A stretch of DNA of 41,760 nt from a virus, in the IMG/VR virus record IMGVR_UViG_3300030329_002226, positions 1 through 41,760 of that record. One strand, given 5' to 3'. Shown piece after piece: positions 25,681-33,466 of the stretch (position 1 is the stretch's first letter; every line of letters begins with the position of its first letter). The notes below the pieces were generated by a model. That model was not told the DNA's origin, did no database searches, and worked only from the letters and a program-made list of their open reading frames with translations. The position numbers and the translations under genes were made by a program.

Positions 25681-28095
25681 TTATCGTGGTTCAAATTGTT
25701 CTAAATCAAAACCACCTAATGAATCAAAACCTGCAGATTCAAAATCAGTAGGCAAAGCATTGTTTTGTCTTTGTTGTATTAACTCTGATTCCTGAGTTCC
25801 TTGCATTTTAATTCTCTTATCTTTTCTATCTTCTATTTCTCTTTCTTTAACTGTTTCTGCATCAGCTTTAATTCTTGCTAATTGCATGTTATACTGAAAC
25901 TCTTCTGCCATTAATTCTTTTTTAATACTTGCTTCTGTTTGCATTCTTTGTATTTCAAATTGAGATTTAGCTTGTTCTATTTGAACTTCTGTTTCAGCTA
26001 AAGCTTGTTGCTTTTGCATTTCAGCTAATGTAGCTTTTTCAGCTGCATCAGCATTTGCTTGTGCTTGTAACTTAATATTTTCTTGTTGATGAGCTTGATC
26101 TTTTGCTAATTTTTGTTTACGTTTTAATTTAAGTAATTGATTAGCTAATTTAAGATTTTTTATTTGTCTAATATCAATAGCGTCATCAAGATCTATACCA
26201 CCTGAAGCTAATGCTGCTTGTACATTTTGTTCTAACATTTGTCTTTCAACATCGTCAGGTTCTAGTTCTAAGAATATACCGAATTCTTGTAAATTTTTCT
26301 CCTGTAATTCCTCTAATGTTCCAGTATTATAAGCGGAAATAGAGTCTATTAAAGCAGCTCTTGTTAATGGATATTGTAAAACATCAGCTATTCTTAAAGA
26401 AATATTTTCGCATAATCGTAATGTCACGTATAATCCAGCTTTCATTACATGTCTTAAAGCTGTATTACTATTAGCTGCTGCTATTTTTTGTAGTCCAACT
26501 AAAGCTTTAGTATCAGGAGTACTAGCGTCTGTTGCTTCATTTAATCCGGTTACATCCCTTATCATTTGTAAATAATACTGATATGTTTGAATTAAACTAG
26601 CAATTTTTTGACCACCTGAAGATGTTTGTAATTCTTGTATTGGTACTTTTGCTCTATTTATATCTCCCTCTTGTGTCATAGATCTACCCACTATACTACC
26701 AGTTTGGAAATACATATTTAGTGCTTCAGCAGGATTATAATTAGTTCCATTACCCAAATCAACCTCTGTTAAACCATCTACATCCATAAAAACTCCATCT
26801 GGAACCATACGTGCTAACACTTGTTGAAGTTTTAAATGAGTAAGTTGAATCATATCAGCAAAACCTGTGATACGACTGACTGTAGATTCAATCATTCCTT
26901 TGTACATTTTAGGTGCACAAATACAATAATTCATATTAACTCTACTCACATTAGAATTAGGTCTAGTCATATTCTCTGCTAATTTCCATTCTAACATCAT
27001 TTCATGTCCTAAGATTTTAGCGCCTTGATATAATACCTCTATAGCTCTTCCTACTCTTTCAAAATTTTCACTATCTGGAGGATTAAATGTATCTGGTTTT
27101 TCTAATGCTTTTTCTAATCCTTGTTCGGTTTGTTTTATTTTAAAAACTTGATTACTATAAGTTTTGTATTCAAAATATAAAACCTGTACTTGATTATATG
27201 AATCTTGTTGAGCGTAAAAGTTTCTAGTATAATTAGCATTTCCAGGATATTTTTGAATTTTTTCTAATTCTTCATCTGTTAACCAAGGAAATTGTTTTTT
27301 AACTTCTACTAAACTTAATGATTTAACTTCTCCAACATAGTATATATCTTCAAAATTTGGATCTTCTGTATAAGAATATACTAAATTAGCTGGATCAACA
27401 TATTCAACATTAATTCCATTTGCTAAATTAAAACTAGTCTTTGTTGCTCCTATTCCTATCACAGTTAAATCTTGTAATAACCTACGTTTTACTAGTTCAT
27501 ATTTATTAGAAGCTAAAACGTTTTCTATAGCTTCTTCTTCTGCTATTTCAATACTTTGTTTATAACTTAATTGCATATGAAGATCTAAATCTTCTTGAGT
27601 TTCTGGAATATTATTAGGATCAGCAGAATTAAAAAAGTTCATACCAGTTGCTTCTTGAGTAGCTTTTATCATTTCTTTAGCATACATGTCTCTCATTATA
27701 GCTTCCGCGTATTTTGTTCTTTGTTGTAAAGCTTCAGGATCTTGAGCAAAAGCTTTTATGTCATATACTTTTTGTGACATTCCATTTACTATAATATCTA
27801 CAAATTTAGGAATTATAGGAACTGGTTTCCAATCTAAATTTAAATAAGATAAATCACCATTAACAGCTAGTTCATCTTTATATTTTTGAACAGGTTGTTC
27901 GCCTCTTGCATATAGTCTTAATCTATGGAAATTTAACCAACTATTTTGATATCTGTTTCCCATACCACCTCTATCTCCAGAAAACCACTCTCCTTCAATA
28001 GCACGTCCTACAGCATAACCATATTCCATTGTTTGCTTTTCCGCGTCTGGTACCACCTGACTAGGAAATGAACCCGCATAATTGTATGTTATCAT
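25681..28095 (-). CDS. Portal protein
   Basis: An 804-residue protein immediately downstream of the large terminase, with its start adjacent to the terminase stop. The N-terminal half shows portal-like segments: WLNFHRLRLYARGEQPVQKY, SYLNLDWKPVPIIPKFVDII, and a wing/clip region with YVDPANLVYSYTEDP. The central stem region is helical. The C-terminus (about residues 650-780) is a Gln/Ala/Glu/Lys-rich coiled coil (EKATLAEMQKQQALAETEVQ) that would form the barrel or crown. The length is close to that of crAss-like portals and longer than the ~530 residues of T7. It forms the DNA-packaging and ejection channel at the capsid vertex. Confidence 0.85.
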   Translation of the reverse strand: MITYNYAGSFPSQVVPDAEKQTMEYGYAVGRAIEGEWFSGDRGGMGNRYQNSWLNFHRLRLYARGEQPVQKYKDELAVNGDLSYLNLDWKPVPIIPKFVDIIVNGMSQKVYDIKAFAQDPEALQQRTKYAEAIMRDMYAKEMIKATQEATGMNFFNSADPNNIPETQEDLDLHMQLSYKQSIEIAEEEAIENVLASNKYELVKRRLLQDLTVIGIGATKTSFNLANGINVEYVDPANLVYSYTEDPNFEDIYYVGEVKSLSLVEVKKQFPWLTDEELEKIQKYPGNANYTRNFYAQQDSYNQVQVLYFEYKTYSNQVFKIKQTEQGLEKALEKPDTFNPPDSENFERVGRAIEVLYQGAKILGHEMMLEWKLAENMTRPNSNVSRVNMNYCICAPKMYKGMIESTVSRITGFADMIQLTHLKLQQVLARMVPDGVFMDVDGLTEVDLGNGTNYNPAEALNMYFQTGSIVGRSMTQEGDINRAKVPIQELQTSSGGQKIASLIQTYQYYLQMIRDVTGLNEATDASTPDTKALVGLQKIAAANSNTALRHVMKAGLYVTLRLCENISLRIADVLQYPLTRAALIDSISAYNTGTLEELQEKNLQEFGIFLELEPDDVERQMLEQNVQAALASGGIDLDDAIDIRQIKNLKLANQLLKLKRKQKLAKDQAHQQENIKLQAQANADAAEKATLAEMQKQQALAETEVQIEQAKSQFEIQRMQTEASIKKELMAEEFQYNMQLARIKADAETVKEREIEDRKDKRIKMQGTQESELIQQRQNNALPTDFESAGFDSLGGFDLEQFEPR

Positions 28096-30309
28096 TTAAT
28101 CTATTATTTTTGAAATATATCCTTTGTTATTATATTTTCTAAAACCTAATGGTTTTGGATCTAATTGTCTTTTAAATATAGGTTTATAAAGATTTTTATT
28201 ACAACCCATTATAGCTAAACCTGAGCTAATAGAAGCATCATGTTTTGTTCTATTATTTATATCAAATCTAGCCCAATCTTCTAATGTTTTTTGAAGATAC
28301 ATATCTCCATATTTAGTTCCCAAGTTACCAACGTAGGTTTCAATATAAGATTCTATCGCAGCTGCATGAGCTTGTTTTACATCTTCACTAGAGTTTGGTA
28401 TACCTCCAATCTCTCTTTCAGTAACTGATAATTTATTATAAAGTTTATCAGGTCTATTCATACTAAACCCTCTATATCCTCTTCTTTTAAAATGATATAA
28501 AAGTCTAGGTTTATTATTTTCTACTAATATTGGCATTCCATAAAATACACATGCCATTAATACATCTTCAAAGAATATTTCTGCTGTTTGAGGTCTAGCT
28601 ATGTATTCTAAAAAGAAATGATTAGGTGGAATATCTTCCATGCTAAATTTCGTAAGTCCGTGTAACGAACCATTTGATCCTCTAATATCCACTGTACCTG
28701 AGATATCATATGGGTCACAACCAAAACATCCACAGTGTTCGTTACCAGGATACCTTATTCCATCTTTCATTATTACATTATTTTGTAAATTATATGGAGG
28801 TGTCCATGATATTTTAAATCTTCCTGAAGGATTTGGTACAAATAATACTTTTGTATCCTTAACTCCGTGTTCCCATTGAAAAGAACCTTTAGTTACTAAC
28901 GCGTGATTTTGAGAATCTTCGTTATAATCTATTTGTTCATATATTTTAACTAGATTAAATAGTGAAGCTTTTGATTCATCTCTAAAAGCGTGTTGCGTTG
29001 TTCGTGGAAATTGTCTATAAAATTCATTTAAACCATTTTGATCTTGTTTAAGACCATCTACTTCATTTTGCCAATATTCAATAACACCTAATTCAATTTC
29101 TTCGTTTCTCGGACCTTTGACAGGTTTCGACGGTGTTTCGAAGACAGGTATTCCATAAGAATCAATGTATCCTTCGTAATTCCATTCCATAGGAATGAAC
29201 AAAGAATAGAGTCCTGAGCGAGTCTGTCCGTTGGCGTTTCTTTTTGTGACATCTGAATCATCGTATAGTTTTTTAAAGTTATCTCCACCTTTATCTAAAG
29301 CATTAGAAGTAGAACCCATCATACACTTACCTATAATTCTACTACCTAACCTTAATGTGGTTTTTGTTACTCTCCAATTATTTAGAATATTGTTTGGTTT
29401 TTCCCATTTGCCACTTTCATCATGTACTAATAGTTTTAATTTTTCACCATCATAACTATTATCTCCTGTATTTTTCCAGTCAATAGTTGTATCTAATCCT
29501 TGTAAATCTTCACTTTCTGTTCCTAACTCTATCTTTCTTCTAGTAAATTTAGAAGCTGGGACTCTATATGCTAATTCTGTTTTAGGTCGATCCATACCAT
29601 CTTGGATGGGCTTAAAAAAGAATGGATAATTAACTGATATTGGTACAACTTTATCAGTAAACATTTTTTTAGCATCTGGTCCAGTTTTAGATAATATTCC
29701 ATATCGGGAATCACTAGATATTGTTGCTAAATTAACAACCTCTCCTGATGCCATAAAAGAAAATCCAGAACGTCTATTCTTAAGATAACACATTCCATAA
29801 CATCTTTTATCAGCTTTACATGCTTCCCAAAACACAAAGAATAATCTATTAGCTTCTCTAAAATCTGGAGCTCCTACATCAATTTTACTCCATTGTAAAT
29901 ACATATAATGTGTACCAGTTAAATAAGTAGGAATATCTTTATTATAATACCAAAATCCTTCTTCCCGTCTTTTAAATTCTTGATCAATATATTCAAACCA
30001 TTTTTCTTTAAAATCTTGTGGATATTGTTTCCAATCAAAAACTGTTTTAATTCTACTTAATTCCTTAGGATATTCAGCTTTTTCAAATTTGTTAGTTTTA
30101 AATCTATGTGGTTTATTAGATTGTTTAGGAAGTGCTATTTTTAAATTTTGAATTTCATATATATCACCAATTTGACCTGTTTTAGATATAACAATAACAT
30201 CATGTTCTTTATTGTATCCATATTCCCATTTTTTATTTTTATTATTTCTTTTTATTATATGGGGCTTTATATGGTCTGTTAATATCTTATATAAAGTTTG
30301 TACGTACAT
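28096..30309 (-). CDS. terL: Terminase large subunit (DNA-packaging ATPase/nuclease)
   Basis: This 737-residue protein packages DNA into the procapsid. The ATPase half shows a Walker-A-like KNRRSGFSF (residues 177-185), a Walker B LLVHDE (293-298) and a coupling motif MGSTSN (331-336). The nuclease half has an acidic strand end at CDPYD (Asp532) and LVEN (Glu597). A later Asp (HDASISSG, about residue 700) could complete the RNase-H-type metal site. Residues 1-110 are an N-terminal extension longer than in T7 or P22 relatives. Its ATG overlaps the stop of the 93-residue gene (TAATG), and the portal follows directly. Large size and deviant Walker A match crAss-like terminases as I know them. 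Confidence 0.88.
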   Translation of the reverse strand: MYVQTLYKILTDHIKPHIIKRNNKNKKWEYGYNKEHDVIVISKTGQIGDIYEIQNLKIALPKQSNKPHRFKTNKFEKAEYPKELSRIKTVFDWKQYPQDFKEKWFEYIDQEFKRREEGFWYYNKDIPTYLTGTHYMYLQWSKIDVGAPDFREANRLFFVFWEACKADKRCYGMCYLKNRRSGFSFMASGEVVNLATISSDSRYGILSKTGPDAKKMFTDKVVPISVNYPFFFKPIQDGMDRPKTELAYRVPASKFTRRKIELGTESEDLQGLDTTIDWKNTGDNSYDGEKLKLLVHDESGKWEKPNNILNNWRVTKTTLRLGSRIIGKCMMGSTSNALDKGGDNFKKLYDDSDVTKRNANGQTRSGLYSLFIPMEWNYEGYIDSYGIPVFETPSKPVKGPRNEEIELGVIEYWQNEVDGLKQDQNGLNEFYRQFPRTTQHAFRDESKASLFNLVKIYEQIDYNEDSQNHALVTKGSFQWEHGVKDTKVLFVPNPSGRFKISWTPPYNLQNNVIMKDGIRYPGNEHCGCFGCDPYDISGTVDIRGSNGSLHGLTKFSMEDIPPNHFFLEYIARPQTAEIFFEDVLMACVFYGMPILVENNKPRLLYHFKRRGYRGFSMNRPDKLYNKLSVTEREIGGIPNSSEDVKQAHAAAIESYIETYVGNLGTKYGDMYLQKTLEDWARFDINNRTKHDASISSGLAIMGCNKNLYKPIFKRQLDPKPLGFRKYNNKGYISKIID

Positions 30310-30590
30310 TATTTAGACCTTCCTTCTGCAAAACCTTTAAAAGGTTTTTCTTTTTTAACTTCATCTTTTTTAGGTTTGTCTTCTAACATATTTTTTTCTT
30401 CTTCAATTCTATTTAAAATCTCAAAAGCATCAAAAATAGCTAATTTTTTAGTAGCAGCTGCATTCTTTAGTCTATCTGCTGAGATATCATCATCTGAATC
30501 AACAATAGGTTCTTTAGCTACTTTAATTAGCTCATCTACTGCTACTTGCCCAGCTTGGATTATATTCTTCTTGGTTTCCTTTATTTTCAT
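30309..30590 (-). CDS. Small helical protein abutting terL, possible small-terminase candidate
   Basis: This 93-residue soluble protein is helical and charged: KNIIQAGQVAVDELIKVAKE, DISADRLKNAAATKKLAIFD, AFEILNRIEEEKNMLE, ending in a Lys-rich tail (KPKKDEVKKEKPFKGFAEGR). Its stop overlaps the terL start (TAATG), and its first 59 bases overlap the upstream GroES-like gene. The position fits a small terminase, but it is short and has no clear helix-turn-helix, so this is a weak guess. The same kind of small protein before terL is a feature I associate with uncultured marine phages. Confidence 0.6.
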   Translation of the reverse strand: MKIKETKKNIIQAGQVAVDELIKVAKEPIVDSDDDISADRLKNAAATKKLAIFDAFEILNRIEEEKNMLEDKPKKDEVKKEKPFKGFAEGRSK

Positions 30591-31140
30591 ATTTAATTAC
30601 AATATCATTTGATTTCATACAATATAAACGTTCATTATCTATAATAAATTCCCATTCACCGTAAGGAGTGTAACCTACGAGATCTCCAGGATATATTTCT
30701 TTATCATCTAATGAACTATTTCCATATTTTAATATCCCTATTAAACTAACTTCTTTATCGTTGTTTAGAGATTCTTTATTTTCAATAGGTTTTATAAAAC
30801 ATCTATCATTAAAAGAATTCCATGTATCATTTCTTTTATATAAATATACTTGATCGGGTTGACAAAAATATAAATTATCTTTAAACCATGATCTACTTTT
30901 TTTCTGAACACCTTTAGTGTTATAAAAAGTTCTAAACACGTTTTGATGAATAATTAATATATCATCTACTTGTATTCCTGTATAATATGCCAAAGGAATT
31001 GCTTTTACTTTAGCATATCTATTTACAAATTTAAAATTTTCTATACTTGAATTTAAAATTAGTTCTTGGTTCTCTACTTGAATCTTATTACTATATGTTT
31101 CACCTAGGGGTTCTACGATAAAATCATATAAACTTCTCAT
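30532..31140 (-). CDS. Extended GroES-like co-chaperonin-type protein
   Basis: A 202-residue protein. The first 70 residues (MRSLYDFIVEPLGETYSNK, a loop with ENQELILN, then RYAKVKAIPL and IQVDDILIIHQNVFR) follow the strand order of GroES. Residues about 150-186 (YPGDLVGYTPYGEWEF, IIDNERLYCMKSNDIVI) match the GroES C-terminal pattern GD-V-(F/Y)...E..ID.E.L..M...DI. A 75-residue Tyr/Trp/Lys-rich insert separates the two. This suggests an enlarged or duplicated GroES-like fold, roughly twice the size of the 87-residue groES product elsewhere in this window. It may cap the phage or host chaperonin, or act as a virion-assembly protein of the same fold. This is pattern inference. Confidence 0.6.
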   Translation of the reverse strand: MRSLYDFIVEPLGETYSNKIQVENQELILNSSIENFKFVNRYAKVKAIPLAYYTGIQVDDILIIHQNVFRTFYNTKGVQKKSRSWFKDNLYFCQPDQVYLYKRNDTWNSFNDRCFIKPIENKESLNNDKEVSLIGILKYGNSSLDDKEIYPGDLVGYTPYGEWEFIIDNERLYCMKSNDIVIKYENKGNQEEYNPSWASSSR

Positions 31141-31370
31141 TAGTACTCTAAATCATATTCAACTGATATAGCCATGTTAGAATTAAATTTTTTCCATGGT
31201 AATACTTCGTTGTTTTTCTTTATATAAATGTTATATGAATTATCTTTTTCTTCAAATAAAATATGAGATATCTCATGCCCTCCATAAACTTGTTGTCCTA
31301 CAGCATAATGCATTGCATCATTTTTATAATCAGATCCAATACTTATTTTTCTAATATTATTTTCCATCAT
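31140..31370 (-). CDS. Small beta-rich unknown protein
   Basis: This 76-residue protein carries short strand pairs: IRKISIGSDYKN, AMHYAVGQQVYGG, SYNIYIKKNNEVLPW and FNSNMAISVEYDLEY. There is no signal peptide or TM segment. It overlaps the upstream coiled-coil gene by 14 bases, and its stop overlaps the GroES-like gene's start (shared base at 31140). The repeated strand-turn pattern suggests a small beta domain. I recognise the type from uncultured marine phages but know no function. HEISH inside it is probably not a metal site. Confidence 0.65.
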   Translation of the reverse strand: MMENNIRKISIGSDYKNDAMHYAVGQQVYGGHEISHILFEEKDNSYNIYIKKNNEVLPWKKFNSNMAISVEYDLEY

Positions 31371-31614
31371 TTTCTACAGATTCTTTTATAGAACCATCAT
31401 TCAAATCTATAGTTACTTCACCATATGTTTTCTGAAGATTGTTTTTAACTTCAACTATCTTAGCGTCGTTTTCATTAAAAGTTTTTATCAAATTAGAAGT
31501 TTGAATTTGTAAACTTCCTATTTGCATTGCTAAAGTATTAGCATGTGCAGTTAATTCTTGAACTTCTTTTAATTCTTCTTCTTTAATTTTATTTACTTTT
31601 TCTTTTGTTGCCAT
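31357..31614 (-). CDS. Small coiled-coil protein
   Basis: An 85-residue, mostly helical protein: MATKEKVNKIKEEELKEVQE, TAHANTLAMQIGSLQIQTSN, then NDAKIVEVKNNLQKTYGEV, with a short beta end (VTIDLNDGSI). Heptad-like spacing suggests a dimeric or trimeric coiled coil. The start has the AAATTATG context with a tandem AATTT leader. It overlaps the next gene by 14 bases, which implies coupled translation. A virion or assembly role is likely from context only. Confidence 0.68.
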   Translation of the reverse strand: MATKEKVNKIKEEELKEVQELTAHANTLAMQIGSLQIQTSNLIKTFNENDAKIVEVKNNLQKTYGEVTIDLNDGSIKESVENDGK

Positions 31615-31645
31615 AATTTAATTTAATTTAATTATTAATTATTAT

Positions 31646-32161
31646 TTAGTTTGATTTCTCTAATGCTACAATATTAGATACCCCACTAGTTCCAGTAGAA
31701 TACACTCTAACAATTTGTAGATCATATATAGTATTAGCTTCTATTCCTTCTAAAGTAACTTGATTTCCACTAATATCTAATACTTTTATTTTTTTATCTC
31801 CTGCAGAAGTTCCTACATAAAATGAATATCCATTATTTCCAGCTTGATTGCCTTTATATATTTCATATCCATCTGTCGCTCCTTGGAATACATTAGTACT
31901 TATAGATAATACTGTATCACTATCTACTTTTGAAATTTGTGATATATTATTAGGACTATCTGTAGTATTATATACTACATCGCCATTTTCAATATTATAA
32001 CCTACAAGATTAGTTTTTGCATTAGTCCATTCTGCACCCGTATCTTCTATTTTACCAGCTCCAGCACCAGCAGTACTTGTTCCACTGTCTAGAACACCAG
32101 GTTGAGGTATATTAATAGTGTCACTTGGAATTACACTAATTGCTGCTATGTATGTGCTCAT
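31646..32161 (-). CDS. Beta-rich virion surface-type protein
   Basis: This 171-residue protein is rich in Ser, Thr, Gly, Asn and Val. Repeated strands include YIAAISVIPSDTINIPQPG, ISKVDSDTVLSISTNVF, YSFYVGTSAGDKKIKVLDIS and YDLQIVRVYSTGTSGVSN. It has no leader, TM segment or catalytic motif. The composition resembles phage decoration or tail-accessory proteins. It lies between the holin and the small-gene group before terL. The long A/T-only leader sequences on both sides probably set translation. A role in the virion is inference. Confidence 0.6.
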   Translation of the reverse strand: MSTYIAAISVIPSDTINIPQPGVLDSGTSTAGAGAGKIEDTGAEWTNAKTNLVGYNIENGDVVYNTTDSPNNISQISKVDSDTVLSISTNVFQGATDGYEIYKGNQAGNNGYSFYVGTSAGDKKIKVLDISGNQVTLEGIEANTIYDLQIVRVYSTGTSGVSNIVALEKSN

Positions 32162-32183
32162 TTTTTTATTTATTTATTTGTTA

Positions 32184-32639
32184 TTATTTTTTAAAAATAC
32201 TAGTTGCCTTTTCTGTCGTGCGTCCTCCGAAATAGGCTAAGACGACCGACATCATCACCTTCTCGAAAGTATCATTCCATAATTCATTTATATGAAACGG
32301 TATTGTTTCCACACTATCTAATATTCCAGCTAATGAAAATATACATATACACCATACTAATACTAATGGACGTACATTTTTCGACATCCAAGAATCAGAC
32401 ATTGAATCTGCTTCCCATCGTGATGTTATAGCTTCTAGTTCTTTGTTTTGTTGATCGTATATTAATTGCTGTAATTTAATTTTATCTTCTTGTGGAGCTT
32501 CGGATTTAGTTATTTCTGCTATTGCTTCTTGAGGTGAAGTAACCCCTTGTAAAACATTTCCTAAAGTGGGATTAATAACTGAAGCTGCTCCAAACAATAA
32601 TTGTCCAACAGTAGTATCTTTAAATTTTTTCTTTGCCAT
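32184..32639 (-). CDS. Holin, GTA 3-TM holin type
   Basis: This 151-residue protein permits lysis by opening the inner membrane. The sequence SRWEADSMSDSWMSKNVRPL (residues 73-91), followed by a TM segment (90-108) and a second one ending in VVLAYFGGRTTEKA (131-145), is the signature of the GTA_holin_3TM family. A first hydrophobic segment lies at 9-33. The C-terminus is basic. The metallopeptidase gene lies 45 bases upstream. The gap between them carries a one-mismatch copy of the repeated leader motif 4 bases before this ATG. No larger peptidoglycan hydrolase was found in the window. Confidence 0.78.
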   Translation of the reverse strand: MAKKKFKDTTVGQLLFGAASVINPTLGNVLQGVTSPQEAIAEITKSEAPQEDKIKLQQLIYDQQNKELEAITSRWEADSMSDSWMSKNVRPLVLVWCICIFSLAGILDSVETIPFHINELWNDTFEKVMMSVVLAYFGGRTTEKATSIFKK

Positions 32640-32643
32640 TTTA

Positions 32644-32658
32644 TATAATTACTTGTTT
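32644..32658 (-). promoter_or_regulatory. Repeated leader motif, one-mismatch copy before the holin
   Basis: Plus strand TATAATTACTTGTTT differs by one base from the pair at 14767-14782 and 38908-38923. As minus-strand sequence (AAACAAGTAATTATA) it ends 4 bases before the holin ATG, the same relation as at the 14763 start. Function unproven. Confidence 0.35.
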
Positions 32659-32684
32659 TTATATTATTTTACCTCGTTATATTT

Positions 32685-33047
32685 TCATGTATTTTGATAT
32701 GCTTCTTGTTCCCAAATAAATCCTGGCCAACCTTCTTCCTTCCATTCACCTTCATAATATATTTTACCATCTTTTCGTGGATATTTTACCCCATCAAACA
32801 TTAAATAATCGTCTTCATAATCTAAACCTTTTTCACCATTAGATGCATGAAATTCTTTTACTTGTAAATTATGAGTTTTTTCATGATTATAAGTTTCTTG
32901 TTCTTCTAATGGAGATAGTTTTTCATTAATTAGAATACTACCATTTTTAGTAGCCATTCCTCTAGTATTATCATCCATTGGTTGATGATAAACTGGAGTG
33001 TGTAAAGTTTCTCTGCAATAGGGAGCACCTTTCATTTTAAAAGCCAT
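32685..33047 (-). CDS. Minimal zinc metallopeptidase-like protein, candidate lysis enzyme
   Basis: A 120-residue protein with HEKTH at 55-59 followed by Gln62 (HExxHxxQ) and a C-terminal WEQEAY (112-117), whose Glu could be the third zinc ligand, as in gluzincin-type metallopeptidases (HExxH...E). The N-terminus is basic and contains several His. There is no signal peptide, so reaching the periplasm would need the holin, whose gene follows. That pairing suggests a peptidoglycan endopeptidase or a virion-maturation protease. The upstream 67-residue gene lies 1 base away. The zincin reading is strong by motif; the substrate is a guess. Confidence 0.65.
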   Translation of the reverse strand: MAFKMKGAPYCRETLHTPVYHQPMDDNTRGMATKNGSILINEKLSPLEEQETYNHEKTHNLQVKEFHASNGEKGLDYEDDYLMFDGVKYPRKDGKIYYEGEWKEEGWPGFIWEQEAYQNT

Positions 33048-33048
33048 A

Positions 33049-33252
33049 CTATATAGGTTTCTCTACAACGTAACGTGCCCCGGGAAACGTATAATCGTAA
33101 CCGGGGTACATTATCTTTGTATATCCTCTATCATCAGTTCCTAGTACTTTAAAATCAACTCCTTTCATAGTGATTTTATTTCCTGGTATAATGTTTTGAG
33201 GTTGATTAATATCTGGGCTATTGTTTAAATAACCGGTTTTTGATATATTCAT
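33049..33252 (-). CDS. Small beta protein (MKGVDFKVLG... type)
   Basis: This 67-residue protein has an Asn/Pro-rich start (NSPDINQPQNIIPGNKI), then three short strands, ITMKGVDFKVLGTDDRG, YTKIMYPGYDYTFPG and ARYVVEKP. I recognise the MKGVDFxVLG...MMYPG.DYxFPG pattern from small proteins of uncultured marine phages, where it has no assigned role. It overlaps the membrane-protein gene upstream by 35 bases and is one base from the metallopeptidase gene, so it is likely co-translated. Possibly a small virion component. Confidence 0.65.
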   Translation of the reverse strand: MNISKTGYLNNSPDINQPQNIIPGNKITMKGVDFKVLGTDDRGYTKIMYPGYDYTFPGARYVVEKPI

Positions 33253-33436
33253 TTTTCATTTTTATTCCTATAATTCTTAAACCATACCCTAACCATAATA
33301 AAAAGGCTAAAGGTGTTAAAATACTCATATCCCAAGCTATATATGATACACTTTCATATTGTTGTAAAATATAAATTACGCCTGGATACACAAATGGTAA
33401 TAATAAGTATAAGAATACTTTAAATAAGTTTTTCAT
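33218..33436 (-). CDS. Small membrane protein, two TM segments
   Basis: A 72-residue protein with a first TM segment at about residues 5-25 (FKVFLYLLLPFVYPGVIYIL), a short loop (QQYESVSYIAWDM) and a second TM segment at about 38-57 (ILTPLAFLLWLGYGLRII), then a basic tail (KMKNEYIKNRLFKQ). The positive ends suggest an N-in/C-in hairpin in the inner membrane. It lies two genes before the metallopeptidase and three before the holin, so a second holin or antiholin is possible. Overlap with the 67-residue gene suggests coupling. Function not established. Confidence 0.65.
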   Translation of the reverse strand: MKNLFKVFLYLLLPFVYPGVIYILQQYESVSYIAWDMSILTPLAFLLWLGYGLRIIGIKMKNEYIKNRLFKQ

Positions 33437-33466
33437 TAGATTTGATTTAATTAATTAATAATGATA

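Noticed and set aside
31140-31370. HEISH in the 76-residue protein as a second metallopeptidase motif
   Set aside because: The protein is small and strand-rich, the motif lies in a turn-strand setting (YGGHEISHILFE), and no third ligand is evident. Probably chance.
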